Assembly: GCF_026213295.1 (NCBI RefSeq)
Contig: NC_079416.1
Span: 1,570,083-1,634,082 of the forward strand
DNA from: Gadus chalcogrammus
Lineage: Eukaryota > Chordata > Actinopteri > Gadiformes > Gadidae
Length of the DNA: 64,000 bases
Reading direction: 5' to 3'
How positions within the stretch are numbered: the stretch's first letter is position 1; the number at the start of each line of letters is the position of its first letter. The notes under the pieces were generated by a model, which was not told where the DNA came from, did not search any database, and saw only the letters and a program-made list of their open reading frames with translations. The translations under genes and the position numbers were made by a program. This document shows, one piece after another, positions 1-10,738 of the stretch.

Positions 1-1130
1 AGCACACAGCCCCGAGGGGCTCCGGTGTTGGTGGTGAGTGAAGGTGATGTGGTTGTGCCTACCCGAACAGCTTGCCGTCTGTCACTGAGGAAGTTGTGCA
101 GGAGGTGTATCAGGATGGGTGGAGTGTTGAGGGGATGAAGCTTCTGGACGAGCAGGTGTCTTTGGATGGTGTTGAAGGCGGAGCTGAAGTCCACAAATAG
201 GATCCTGGCGAAATTGCCTGGGGAGTGTAGGTGCTGGAGGACAAGATGAAGCAGGCAGGCGACAGCGTCCGCTGTGCCCCTTTTTTCCCTGTATGCAAAT
301 TGAAGGGGGTCCAGATGTGGTTTTGACGAATGGGAGGATGGTTTTGGGCACCAGTTTTTCCAGGCATTTCATGATTATGGGTGTGAGGGCAATGGGGCGG
401 CAATTATTTAGTTTGGTGGGTCGTGGTTTCTTGGGTACCGGGATTATAGTTGCGCTCTTCCAGAGGAGGGGTATTGTGGCAGTCAGGTAGGATTCACAGA
501 AGAGGGAGTGGGCAATTGGAGCCAGCTCAGTGGCACAGGTCTTCAGCACCCTTGCTGGGATGCCGTCGGGTCCTGGGGCTTTGCTGGGCTGAGCTGGTGG
601 CGGACTTCCTCCCCAATGATTCTTCCTCCAGGGGGAAGACTCATTGGGATCTATTGGGGGGAGAGCCTGCAGTGCTTTAATGCATTTGTCTGTGTAATCC
701 TGTGAGTCAAACCGGTTTAAAAATGTATTTAGATCAGTGGGGAGAGCATCTGTGGTGTGTGCTGTTGTTTTGCTGTGAGTGGGTTTGTATCCAGTGAGTG
801 TTTTTACCATCTGAAAGGCGTCTTTAGTGTTCTTGTTGCTGAACTTGTGCTCAAGTTTGTGTTTGAACTGAATTTTGGCCATGAGGGTTTTATTTTTTAG
901 ATTGCGGTTTGCAGATCTGAGACCAGCTGTGTCCTTGAGCCTGAAGGCTGTGTGCTTCTCTCTCAGGCTTTTTTTTAAATTCAGAGGTAATCCAGGGTTC
1001 GGAGTTTGGGTATTTTTTTATTGCTTTCACAGGTATGGTGGTATGTACGCAGAAGTTGATGTAGTCGGATATGGCTGTCACTTTGGTGTTCAAATCTTAG
1101 AGTTGACCTATAAGCTGACGGAGTTGACAA
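1..1130 (-). mobile_element. LINE fragment, reverse transcriptase (CR1/L2/Rex-like), broken
   Basis: Reading the - strand, 1093-890 gives the linker after the endonuclease, and 882-82 gives the start of a reverse transcriptase with a PGPDGIPARVLK block and a RPIALTPIIMKCLE block. Near base 290 the frame shifts; in the new frame the RT continues with FAYREKRGTADAV and the catalytic motif-A sequence FVDFSSAFNTI. The element runs off the left edge, so motif C and the 3' tail are not visible. Motif A of this form is typical of CR1/L2/Rex1-type LINEs in fish, which copy their RNA at nicked target DNA. A frame break plus an internal stop between the two pieces means this copy is dead. Exact clade is not resolved. 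Confidence 0.85.
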
Positions 1131-1540
1131 ATCCATAACCATCACTCCATAACCTCTTAATGTGCTAATATAATATCATTTGTGAATATAGTAAAGGGTT
1201 AAAATGTTATTTCAGGGTTTTATTTACACATAAATGTACATACATAGCATGCATTACATTATTTAACCATACACATCTGACTTGTAGAGAATGGGCAGGC
1301 AGTGGTCTGCTTATTATTGTATAACGTGTAATGTTCCCAGCACATATATCTCTGTCTCTACATATGTATGTAAATATGTATGATTTTCATAACATCTTGT
1401 TATGAAAACTACATCCCACACCTTGAGGATTTTACATCCATCCATCCATCCATCCATCAATCAATCATGCCAAATAAATAGAAATCTGATTCTTTAGTCT
1501 TATTTAAGTAATTTTTTTTCAATTTGTATTGTAGGAAAGC
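1131..1540. other. AT-rich spacer with short (ATCC)n tract
   Basis: No coding signal. A short (TCCA)n/(TCAA)n microsatellite lies at about 1436-1466. The stretch ends in a plausible splice acceptor, TTGTATTGTAG at about 1524-1534, just before the ATG of the next gene. Confidence 0.6.
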
Positions 1541-1963
1541 ATGGCCAGACAGAAATTGTCAGTTGAGGAGCAAAGAAGAAGAAATAGAGAGTACCAACGA
1601 AAGAGAAGGGAAATATTAAACAGTGACCAAGAGAGCAAACATGCTATGCAAGAGAAGGAAAGACAAAGGTGGAAGAAGAGAGTTACAGACAAAAAAGTAC
1701 AAAATACAAATAGACGAGATGGGAGACAGGGCAAAGAGGAATTGAAGAAAGTATTGGAGAGAGGCAAAGAAAAAGGTCCAGACTGAAAAGATCCAATGAA
1801 GATGCAGTGCTGGAGGCTCACACCCCTCCAGATAGTCCGCAAGATCAGAACATTCAAGAATACAATGCCAGACACAGCAGTCAGTCTCTCAGACAGGAAA
1901 GGGAGAGAAGTAAAACGAGAAAAAGGCATTCAAGAGAAATAAAAACTTTGAAAGAGAAGCTTA
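1541..1963 (+). pseudogene. Transposon-type protein, N-terminal basic coiled region (piece 1 of 4)
   Basis: The ATG at 1541 follows an acceptor-like site. The product is very rich in Lys, Arg and Gln (QRRRNREYQRKRRE, then ERQRWKKR) and predicts a basic coiled coil. The frame breaks at about 1755-1785; the second frame carries APPDSP-type linker and another basic helix ending KTLKEKL at 1961. The reading frame is then cut by a TTAA-flanked insertion and resumes in phase at 9457. I recall this layout from a large, mostly unnamed fish and invertebrate protein family linked to DNA transposons; the superfamily is not certain (IS3EU-like is one possibility). Frameshift and insertion make it non-functional as it stands. 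Confidence 0.65.
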
Positions 1964-2219
1964 AAGGGGACCGATTATGCTTTTTCGACTTTTATGACCT
2001 ACTGTATAAACGTTGTTATAATGATTGATAGTCATGCTTAACCATACACAAAAAACTATATAGATTTTCGGGAAACTCTTCCTCTCATCTTGGCGCTTTC
2101 AGCATTCTCTGTCAACGCTCGGTTTCGTCCTTCTCCACCCCTTGCCCCCATCCTGCCAACCCAACTCCGTTGTGATTGGTTACCTTCCTTGAAGTGCGCA
2201 CGCGGGCTGATTTGACCAG

Positions 2220-4353
2220 TGTCAAGTAAGGTCGATTTCTCAGAGTCCAGGAGACAGGGAGGAGGTGGAGAGGTCTGTGGGCAGATAAGGGAGAGGGAGG
2301 TGGGGGCTGTTGGAAAATGTCCAAGGCCTTGGGAAAGGTGGGGGTTTTACCAGCGGGGACTGAAGGACTGAAGAGGAATAGATTTACTTATGTCAGTGTT
2401 ACTCATGTATCAGGTTTAGGCATGTATCAGTTAAATATCATAAAATCATATATCATGTTTTAGTATCATCATATAACAATCATTTTCTTTGCTTCTTTTT
2501 TTTAGTATCATCATGAATCTATCTCTTTCTTTAATATCCATCATTCATTGTAAAGTGTTTCTTTGTTTTAATATCATCATAAATATATCTCTTTCTTTAA
2601 TATCTATCATTCACTATAAGATTTATCATGTTGTTTAGACATGATCGGTTATGGAAGAAAGCACCTAGAAAGATTACAGCACTTGTGGGTGAAATTATGT
2701 TGTCATACGCTTATGACATGTTGTATTGTTTATATTACACTTATGATATTTTGTATTGTTTATCTTACACTTATGATATGTTGTATTATAGTATTGTTTA
2801 TCATTATATGGTGTATTTTACTTATTAGTATAATTTGTGGAACAAGTAACAACAATCTGAAGGCGTACGTGCCGGAAAGAACGTGCCAGTTCTTCTGAAG
2901 GCGTACGTGCCGGTAAGGACGTGCCTGAGAGTAGGCCTACGTGCCTGAGAGAATCTTTGCCATGGCGCGGTGGAAAAATACCAGGTCAGAGTGACCTGAT
3001 GGCCAGCTGCATGGGTAAGAGAGAGGGCGGGGCTGACAGTGAAAGTTTTAGATAAAAGGCGCTGTAGGAAGCAGAGAGATAGAGACATCGTCCCGACGGG
3101 GGCTCCATGGGGGGCGGCCCTGGGCCCTTTGCGATCTCCGGACTTTCGGACTTAGAAAACTCAGTAAACTTAGAGCATCCGATTTCCGTACCTTCGGACT
3201 TAGAGAAATTAGAGCATCCGATCCCCGGACTTTTGGACTTAGAAAAATTAGGACATCCTCTCTCCAACACGCTACAGATATGTGTGTCTTAGCCCACCGG
3301 GGCAAAGAAGACTACTGGATGTGGGACCATTTGATGAGAACATCCTGGCTGTGGGACCATTTGATGAGACCGACCCTCCATGCCCGAGGAGAGATATAGC
3401 TACCGTCGACACCGGGGAAGCGTAGTGTAGAGAGGTAAGAATCAGGAATCAAAATTATTATAGACTTAATCAGCTTTATAAACAAACCCAATTTATAAGG
3501 CACTATATTATAGGAGAGATAGGGATTCCCTCTCTTTTCCTCTGTCAACACCGGCGTGGAACGCCAGCGCTGCTCACTTCTCGACGATACGGAGCGGCCC
3601 GTATCAAATAGGGGCCATCGGAGCAACATTCCAGCGCAGCTCACCCTCCCCAATCTGAATCAGTGCGGGGGCCGACGACAAGGGAACAACGGCCTTTCTC
3701 TTCACACAGCTGAGGGGAGTGTTGGACGTAGTGTAGAGGGGTGAGAAATCGGGAATCGAAATTATCGTAGACAAACCCACCGAGATGTGTTCTGGATGTA
3801 TTTTATAGCACTTATTCAGAAGTGTGACTGAAGGCATTTTATTAGTCACTATATATTATATGTATTAACATGCTTTCTTGAAGGCCTTCACCGCTTGCTG
3901 CAATGTCCCAGATATTAATCCTGCAAATAAAACTATATTCAAACCATTCCTTTTCAATCATTCCAAGGACCTACTACGGAGGAGTGTAGGTTAGAGCTTC
4001 AGTGAACGAACTAACTGTTCTAGTATAGGCATCGTGGATCTAAGAGGTTACCTAGTACAAAGAAATCAAACGTATCCCGGGAGTTAGTCATACCAAACTC
4101 CTAAAACATCTCAGCAAATTCACCAAGTGCACGGATCCCAGAGGAGAGCTATCATAACAGACTTGATCGGTCTGCCACATTCCTGGCTACGGGTTATGCC
4201 CAGGGGTGGGGCACCGAGGTAAGAGGGATAGGCGTCTGATACAAGGTAGTTAGGGGCTGAGCGAATCTCCTCACCAACCTGTTACAACCGTTACGGGATA
4301 CAGGTTTCACTAGCATCGCCATTTAGAGGGTGGTAGAATTGACGGATCTGACA
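2220..4353 (+). repeat. 5' LTR (2134 bp)
   Basis: Begins TGTC and ends GACA. Contains an AT-rich part with repeated TCTTTCTTTAATATC blocks (about 2515-2630), a TATA-like GATAAAAGGC at 3051-3060, a roughly 33-bp minisatellite (TCGGACTTAGAAAA core) at about 3130-3260, and AATAAA at 3926-3931. An LTR this long is unusual; most fish Gypsy or retrovirus LTRs are a few hundred bases. Confidence 0.9.
3051..3060 (+). promoter_or_regulatory. TATA-like box of the 5' LTR
   Basis: TTTTAGATAAAAGGC lies upstream of a purine-rich start region, with AATAAA about 870 bp downstream in the same LTR. The position fits a U3 promoter followed by R and U5. The identical element is at 6414-6423 in the 3' LTR. No experimental start site can be inferred. 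Confidence 0.4.
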
Positions 4354-4355
4354 TT

Positions 4356-4373
4356 TGGCGCCCAACGTGGGGC
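4356..4373 (+). other. Primer binding site, tRNA-Lys type
   Basis: TGGCGCCCAACGTGGGGC starts two bases after the LTR end. It matches the 18-nt complement of the 3' end of tRNA-Lys(1,2) as known from other retroelements. This fixes the LTR boundary and the + orientation. Confidence 0.85.
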
Positions 4374-4755
4374 ACGACTGAATAAAGAAGAAATTCGGTG
4401 TGCCCAGATTATCCAGCTGTGAGAACGAGTTCGGTGGGACCAGGGGAGGAGACCACTCAACTGGACCAAAACCGAGCAAAGTGCATGGTAGGACAGTGGA
4501 TGACCAGTGGGAGTCTGTCAAGTAGACAGTCCCGAAGCCAGGTGGAAAGTTTGTGGTATGCAGACACCACCGCCGATGTTGTGAGTCACAAATCGGGAAT
4601 TCCCCTTTTTAGTTTAAGTACGAAGGAGAGGAATAAGAGAGGGCCGAAAGAATTAGGATGCGCATCCGCGGTTTTTCGGTAGCATAACCAACTAGTCTTA
4701 GACTCTCCCCTACTCAGTGCATTGAGACAGGCCCAGAGGAAAAGACGACTCGATC

Positions 4756-5340
4756 ATGGCGAACGTAGACGGAGGAGGGGGAGGTGACCCCTCCTCAAAC
4801 CCCGGAGAAACCCAGAGAGACCGAAACGGCCGACCCCTTAAGGTGGATGAGACAAGCCATCAAAAGGCCCATACCAAGGAGGGGGAAAACTGGCAGGGGA
4901 ACCGGGAGGTAGATCGTTATGTACAACTGAGAAAGGTTGTGTTCGTCGGGATCGAGGAGTGGGAAGACAGCCCCATGGGCAGAGTCGTTCCGGAAAGATC
5001 CGTAAAGGAGGTCGTGCTGGCCATCCATGAGGGATTGGGCCACGCCGGAGCCAAGCCTACGCGGAGGGAGTTGGAGATTCACAACCTATGTATCAAGGTG
5101 AAAAGGGTAAGACAGCCCCATGGGCAGAGTCGTTCCAGAAAGATCCGTAAAGGAGGTCGTGCTGGCCATCCATGAGGAATTGGGCCACGCCGGAGCCAGG
5201 CCTACGCGGAGGGAGTTGGAGATTCACAATCTATGTATCAGGTGAAAAGGGTCCGCGAAGCTATACAGGAATGTGTAAACTGTGGACAGTACAACGCTGG
5301 CCGTAGAGGGCAGCGCAGTGAAGGCCTGAAGCAGATAATA
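4756..5340 (+). pseudogene. Leader ORF fused to integrase zinc-finger remnant, internally duplicated
   Basis: The ATG at 4756 opens a 139-codon ORF with a Gly- and charge-rich start. It runs straight into a stretch with the His-His-Cys-Cys spacing of a retroelement integrase N-terminal zinc finger: HEGLGHAG, then CVNCG in the frame after 5251. The gag-to-pol interior is missing. A 145-bp tandem duplication (4964-5108 and 5109-5252, the second one base shorter) doubles the first half of the finger and breaks the frame. No catalytic core is present, so no integrase activity is expected. The leader's own function is unknown. Confidence 0.6.
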
Positions 5341-5564
5341 GATTGAAACACCGATATGTTGAAGGAGAAGGGGGTACAAGGTGTGAGCCAACTCAAAGCT
5401 ATAAAATATTAGGGAAGACTAGGAACCACGATGGCCGGTAGATTGTCCCCATCCCCGCCCGACTGTCCCCCCTCACTTCCCGCCAAGTCGTCCTGCCCCG
5501 GATTGCTTCGGGGACCTATGGAGGTGTAATGTATGTGTTGTCTCCAAGGGACTCTATCGAAATC

Positions 5565-5574
5565 AAGGAGGGGG
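5565..5574 (+). other. Polypurine tract
   Basis: AAGGAGGGGG directly abuts the 3' LTR. It is the expected plus-strand primer of an LTR retroelement and supports the boundary at 5575. Confidence 0.8.
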
Positions 5575-7261
5575 TGTCAAGTAAGGTCGATTTCTTAGAG
5601 TCCAGGAGACAGGGAGGAGGTGGAGAGGTCTGTGGGCAGATAAGGGAGAGGGAGGTGGGGGCTGTTGGAAAATTTCCAAGGCCTTGGGAAAGGTGGGGGT
5701 TTTACCAGCGGGGACTGAAGGACTGAAGAGGAATAGATTTACTTATGTCAGTGTTACTCATGTATCAGGTTTAGGCATGTATCAGTTAAATATCATAAAA
5801 TCATATATCATGTTTTAGTATCATCATATAACAATCATTTTCTTTGCTTCTTTGTTTTAGTATCATCATGAATCTATCTCTTTCTTTAATATCCATCATT
5901 CATTGTAAAGTGTTTCTTTGTTTTAATATCATCATAAATATATCTCTTTCTTTAATATCTATCATTCACTATAAGATTTATCATGTTGCTTAGACATGAT
6001 CGGTTATGGAAGAAAGCACCTAGAAAGATTACAGCACTTGTGGGTGAAATGATGTTGTCATACGCTTATGACATGTTGTATTGTTTATCTTACACTTATG
6101 ATATGTTGTATTGTTGTATTGTTTATCTTACACTTATGATATGTTGTATTATGGTATTGTTTATCATTATATGGTGTATTTTACTTATTAGTATAATTTG
6201 TGGAACAAGTAACAACAATCTGAAGGCGTACGTGCCGGAAAGAACGTGCCAGTTCTTCTGAAGGCGTACGTGCCGGAAAGAACGTGCCTGAGAGTAGGCC
6301 TACGTGCCTGAGAGAATCTTTGCCATGGCGCGGTGGAAAAATACCAGGTCAGAGTGACCTGATGGCCAGCTGCATGGGTAAGAGAGAGGGCGGGGCTGAC
6401 AGTGAAAGTTTTAGATAAAAGGCGCTGTAGGAAGCAGAGAGATAGAGACATCGTCCCGACGGGGGCTCCATGGGGGGCGGCCCTGGGCCCTTTGCGATCT
6501 CCGGACTTTCGGACTTAGAAAACTCAGAAAACTTAGAGCATCCGATTTCCGTACCTTCGGACTTAGAGAAATTAGAGCATCCGATCCCCGGACTTTTGGA
6601 CTTAGAAAACTTAGAAAACTTAGAAAACTTGGAACATTCCGATCTCCGTACTTTCGGACTTAGAGAGATTAGAACATCCGATCTCCGGACTTTCGGACTG
6701 AGAAAAATTAGGACATCCTCTCTCCAACACGCTACAGATATGCGTGTCTTAGCCCACCGGGGCAAAGAAGACTACTGGCTGTGGGACCATTTGATGAGAA
6801 CATCCTGGCTGTGGGACTATGGAAGCATATATGTAGCAAAATTCAAATGGCAATGCAATTTGGAATTCCATTATGCATTTGACAATGCATTATGCAATTT
6901 TATAATGTAATTTGTAAATACGTTATTCAAAGTGTATTTTAAAATGCAAAGTGACAATGCAATCCTCAATTAAATTTGCAAATGTTCTAACAATACAAAT
7001 AGAATAACATTTTGTCAAATTCTTTGAGTTCCTTTATACAAATTGAAAAGCTATAGCGTCCCCGTGATTGCAATCCACTTCGCCACGCTCCGTGTGTTGC
7101 GATATTCAAATGACATTTCAATCCGCAAAACGGAATCCAAAACGGAATCCAAAGAGGGAATCCAAAGAGGAATCCAAAGAGGAATCCAAAAAGTCAATAT
7201 GCAAAGTGGCAAACGTATCAGCCAATCAGCGTCTGGGCGGGAACTACGTCACTTGCTCGTA

Positions 7262-7530
7262 ATTTCCTTGTTCACTTCTAGTTCGTATGTGTCAGGTCCA
7301 TGGTCACCAATGGTGATTATTGATACGCTCCGAAGTTTGGCCGATGATGTGGAGAACAATCGTGTTGAAGACACAGATGCAGTAGATAGAGTGCGTGTTC
7401 TGGGAGATAGGATAGACGACTTATCCTCACGGGTACGTTTTGACGCCAGTGTGGTAAACACAAAGATTTCCAAAGTGCTACAGGCACTGGGTGCGAAACA
7501 TAGGGTCGGGAGACCCACCGTCTCCACCCA
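7262..7530 (+). other. Captured ORF of unknown origin, heptad-like
   Basis: Inside the long-TIR element, one frame reads through a stretch rich in Asp, Val and Arg (IDTLRSLADDVENN, then VRVLGDRIDDLSSRV) with hydrophobic residues spaced like a coiled coil. The open frame begins upstream in the inverted arm, so that start is not meaningful. I do not recognise the protein. It may be a captured host or transposon exon, or chance. Confidence 0.35.
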
Positions 7531-7535
7531 CTCCT

Positions 7536-7745
7536 CACCTACAAAGCTCTCCACAACCTAGCCCCCAGTTACCTCTGGGACCTCCTCCAAGAATACACTC
7601 CCTCCCGCTCCCTCCGCTCAACCTCTGCTGGACTACTATGTATCCCCACATCACGACTCATTACGAATGGGTGCCCGGCCATTCAGCTGTTCAGCACCCA
7701 GGCTCTGGAACTCCCTCCCCCCACACATAAAACAGTCTGACACAA
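7536..7745 (+). mobile_element. LINE 3' tail fragment (RT C-terminus)
   Basis: Translates as LTYKALHNLAPSYLWDLL, then YTPSRSLRS and, after frame slips, a LWNSLP-like end. This matches the conserved C-terminal block of L2/Rex-type LINE proteins in fish. It is on the + strand, truncated at both ends and trapped inside the long-TIR element. Confidence 0.75.
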
Positions 7746-9458
7746 TAGAAAGTGACGTAGTTCCCGCTGGTGGCTGATACGTTTGCCACTTTGCATATTG
7801 ACTTTTTGGATTCCTCTTTGGATTCCTCTTTGGATTTCCTCTTTGGATTCCGTTTTGGATTCCGTTTTGCGGATTGAAATGTCATTTGAATATCGCAACA
7901 CACGGAGCGTGGCGAAGTGGATTGCAATCACGGGGACGCTATAGCTTTTCAATTTGAATAAAGGAACTCAAAGAATTTGACAAAATGTTATTGTATTTTT
8001 ATTGTTATAACTTTTGCAAATTTAATGGAGGATTGCATTGTCACTTTGCATTTTAAAATACACTTTGAATAACGTATTTACAAATTACATTATGAAATTG
8101 CATAATGCATTGTCAATTGCATAACGTAATTACTTATTGAATTGCAAATTGCAAATTGCATTGCCATTTGAATTTTGCTACATATATGCTTCCATAGTGG
8201 GACCATTTGATGAGACCGACCCTCCGTGCCCGAGGAGAGATAGAGCTACCGTCGACACCGGGGAAGCGTAGTGTAGAGAGGTAAGAATCAGGAATCAAAA
8301 TTATTATAGACTTAATCAGCTTTATAAACAAACCCAATTTATAAGGCACTATATTATAGGAGAGATAGGGATTCCCTCTCTTTTCCTCTGTCAACACCGG
8401 CGTGGAACGCCAGCGCTGCTCACTTCTCGACGATACGGTGCGGCCCGTATCAAATAGGGGCCATCGGAGCAACATTCCAGCGCAGCTCACCCTCCCCAAT
8501 CTGAATCAGTGCGGGGGCCGACGACAAGGGAACAACGGCCTTTCTCTTCACACAGCTGAGGGGAGTGTTGGACGTAGTGTAGAGGGGTGAGAAATCGGGA
8601 ATCGAAATTATCGTAGACAAACCCACCAAGATGTGTTCCGGATGTATTTTATAGCACTTATTCAGAAGTGTGACTGACGGCATTTTATTAGTCACTATAT
8701 ATTATATGTATTAACATGCTTTCTTAAAGGCCTTCACCGCTTGCTGCAATGTCCCAGATATTAATCCTGCAAATAAAACTATATTCAAACCATTCCTTTT
8801 CAATCATTCCAAGGACCTGCTAAGGAGGAGTGTAGGTTAGAGCTTCAGTGAACAAACTAACTGTTCTAGTATAGGCATCGTTGATCTAAGAGGTTACCTA
8901 GTACAAAGAAATCAAACGTATCCCGGGAGTTAGTCATACCCCTAAAGTCATACTCCTAAAACATCTCAGCAAATTCACCAAGTGCACGGATCCCAGAGGA
9001 GAGCTATCATAACAGACGTGATCGGTCTGCCACATTCCTGGCTACGGGTTATGCCCAGGGGTGGGGCACCGAGGTAAGAGGGATAGGCGTCTGATACAAG
9101 GTAGTTAGGGGCTGAGCGAATCTCCTCACCAACCTGTTACAACCGTTACGGGATACAGGTTTCACTAGCATTGCCATTTAGGGGGTGGTAGAATTGACGG
9201 ATCTGACACCAGGCATATGGGGGTGCGGCAGGAGTGCCTCTACGTAGATGATTTCCCGGAAATGTGAACAAGTGAATCGCAAACGTTGTCCCGCGTGTTT
9301 AGCGCTCTGCACAGCCACCCCAGACTGTCAGCAGGAAATATGTCGAAATGCATGTACGTCATTATTTGACACTTTAGTATGGTTAGATATGACTATCCAT
9401 CATTATAATAACGTTTATAGGTCATAAAAGTCGAAAAAGCATAATAGGTCCCCTTTAA

Positions 9459-10368
9459 GAAGGTAACAGAGCAACGAAACAAACTGAGAAAAAGAATATG
9501 TCGAGGAAGAAAGGCTATAATTAAAACACCACTTGATTCCCCAGGCAGGGAAACAAAGAAGATGCTATCAGGAAGCAAAATTAGGAATCCAAAAATCAAG
9601 AAAGCCCTTCTAAGAAGAGAGCTGAAGAAAAACAAACAAACTCCTGGGCCACGGCGTCAGGAACCAGCACTAAGTGTATCATCAGGCAAGATTCTACAAA
9701 AGTATCGTCTCCTTCACCAAATCCACCAGTTTCGGATAACCTACAAGTTAATGAGAGGAAAGAAACAGACAAAGAAAAAGCCAACATTCCTAAAGGGTAT
9801 AACAGAGACTGTTGAGGATTTCTTCCTGAACTCTGCACATGTGACCACTGATAAGACTGACACCATCACTAGGAATAAGATGAAGCAGCAGAGAATGATC
9901 CTGACAGACTCCATGATCAACCTCCACACTGATTTCCTCATTAGGAACCCCACTGTGAAGCTGAGCTATTCTTCTTTCTGTACTCTGAAGCCATTCTATA
10001 TTACAGCACCAAAAGCATCTGATGGAAGGACATGTCTGTGTCAAAAGCATGAAAATGCATACTTAATGCTCGAGGTCCTTAGAATGTCTGGTGTTGCGAA
10101 GTCAAACAAACTGGGTGACAGTTTTCAATTAGTTTGTTGCTCTCCAGCAAGTGAGGCCTGCCTTCTTCGCACCTGCTCACGATGTCTAAATGAAGGTACT
10201 GTTACAACCCAAGAGCAAGACAAAATCCATGTTCAGTGGAAGCAGCGGGAGAGAGTTCAAGAAGACACAGTCAATGGAATCCACATCAATACTAAACTCG
10301 TCCAACACAGTGGCAGTCTTTCAGAGCTCATCAAACTCTATGAGCAAATACACAGCAATTGTTCACGT
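9459..10368 (+). pseudogene. Transposon-type protein, central region (piece 2 of 4)
   Basis: The frame leaving the MITE at 9457 is the same phase as the frame entering at 1960. The product continues as a basic helix (EQRNKLRKR), a linker with TPLDSP, then a region with Cys/His pairs: CLCQKHENAYLM and, about 45 residues on, SRCLN. The paired CxC-H and C-x2-C spacing suggests a zinc-binding fold. It is cut at 10368 by a solo LTR. After that insertion there is a stop (TGA), and relative to the family as I recall it a block of residues ahead of the HFGQN motif is missing. Confidence 0.65.
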
Positions 10369-10734
10369 TGTGGCAACCCGCCCCCCACCAGGGGGCGGTG
10401 GTAGAGGTCGTGTACCGCCGCCACCCACGTGCCAGGGACAGGAAGCGTTCCCCAGCTGATCCTCATCAGCTGGATGGGAAACACCTGGCGAGAGGAACGC
10501 GTGGAGGGGTTAAAGCAGAGTTGAGGACTCACTGCAGGGAGGCGACCCACCGACAACGGAGAAGGAGACGCACAACCCCACGACGGCTACGAGGCTCACG
10601 GAGACCCTAGCCTAGAGACTCTTATGCTTAACCTTCTACCCTGTTGTTAATAAATGCCGTGACCGGCTTTAAACTTGCCTTGAACGTGCCTACTTACCGT
10701 GTCAACCAGTCTTCCAGCCAACCGGGTTGCCACA
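10369..10734 (+). mobile_element. Solo LTR (366 bp)
   Basis: Begins TGTGGCAACCCG and ends CGGGTTGCCACA, a perfect 12-bp terminal inversion, with ACGT duplicated at 10365-10368 and 10735-10738. AATAAA lies near 10650. TG...CA ends, a 4-bp target copy and an internal polyadenylation signal fit a solo LTR left after recombination. Orientation follows the AATAAA. Confidence 0.75.
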
Positions 10735-10738
10735 ACGT

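Larger units (their letters stand above)
6818..8196 (+). mobile_element. Long-TIR (foldback-like) DNA element in the 3' LTR
   Basis: The ends TATGGAAGCATATATGTAGC and its exact inverse are flanked by GTGGGAC on both sides (6811-6817 and 8197-8203); the 5' LTR has the empty site. Inverted arms are about 440 bp each (6818-7254 and 7749-8196) and contain AT-rich sub-terminal DNA plus a short repeat GGAATCCAAAGA. The centre (7255-7748) holds unrelated sequence, including a LINE tail. The long TIRs resemble Mutator-like or foldback elements, but the 7-bp target copy fits none cleanly. No transposase is present. Confidence 0.85.
2220..9208 (+). mobile_element. Non-autonomous LTR retroelement with >2-kb LTRs (endogenous-retrovirus or Gypsy-like)
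   Basis: It sits inside the MITE with a 4-bp duplication CCAG (2216-2219 and 9209-9212). The LTRs start TGTCAAG and end ATCTGACA. The internal region is only about 1.2 kb (4354-5574), with a primer binding site, a short leader ORF, an integrase zinc-finger remnant and a polypurine tract, but no visible protease, RT or RNase H, so this copy must have been moved by enzymes from elsewhere. The two LTRs differ only by scattered substitutions plus one insertion, pointing to a fairly recent arrival. Superfamily (Gypsy or retrovirus-like) is not settled. Confidence 0.9.
5575..9208 (+). repeat. 3' LTR, enlarged by an insertion
   Basis: Same start and end as the 5' LTR. It is 3634 bp because a 1379-bp element (6818-8196) plus its 7-bp target copy are inserted, and because the TCGGACTTAGAAAA minisatellite (about 6500-6720) carries extra units. 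TATA-like site at 6414-6423; AATAAA at 8772-8777. Confidence 0.9.
1965..9454 (+). mobile_element. TTAA-flanked MITE, split by an LTR element
   Basis: TTAA lies at 1961-1964 and again at 9455-9458. The element begins AGGGGACCGATTATGC and ends in the inverted form GCATAATAGGTCCCCT, with inverted similarity continuing for about 80 bp. Its own DNA is 1965-2219 plus 9213-9454, close to 500 bp; the rest is a later insertion. A complete sister copy lies at 45102-45593, which confirms both ends. TTAA target sites are used by piggyBac and Kolobok elements; the MITE has no ORF, so the mobilising transposase is unknown. Confidence 0.9.

Noticed and set aside
4398..4682. A 94-codon ORF in the LTR-element leader
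   Set aside because: No similarity to gag and overlaps the expected untranslated leader; the downstream ORF at 4756 fits better.
7043..7561. A 172-codon ORF as a gene
   Set aside because: Its first half is inverted-arm sequence repeated at 7691-7952 on the other strand. Only the middle may be a captured exon.
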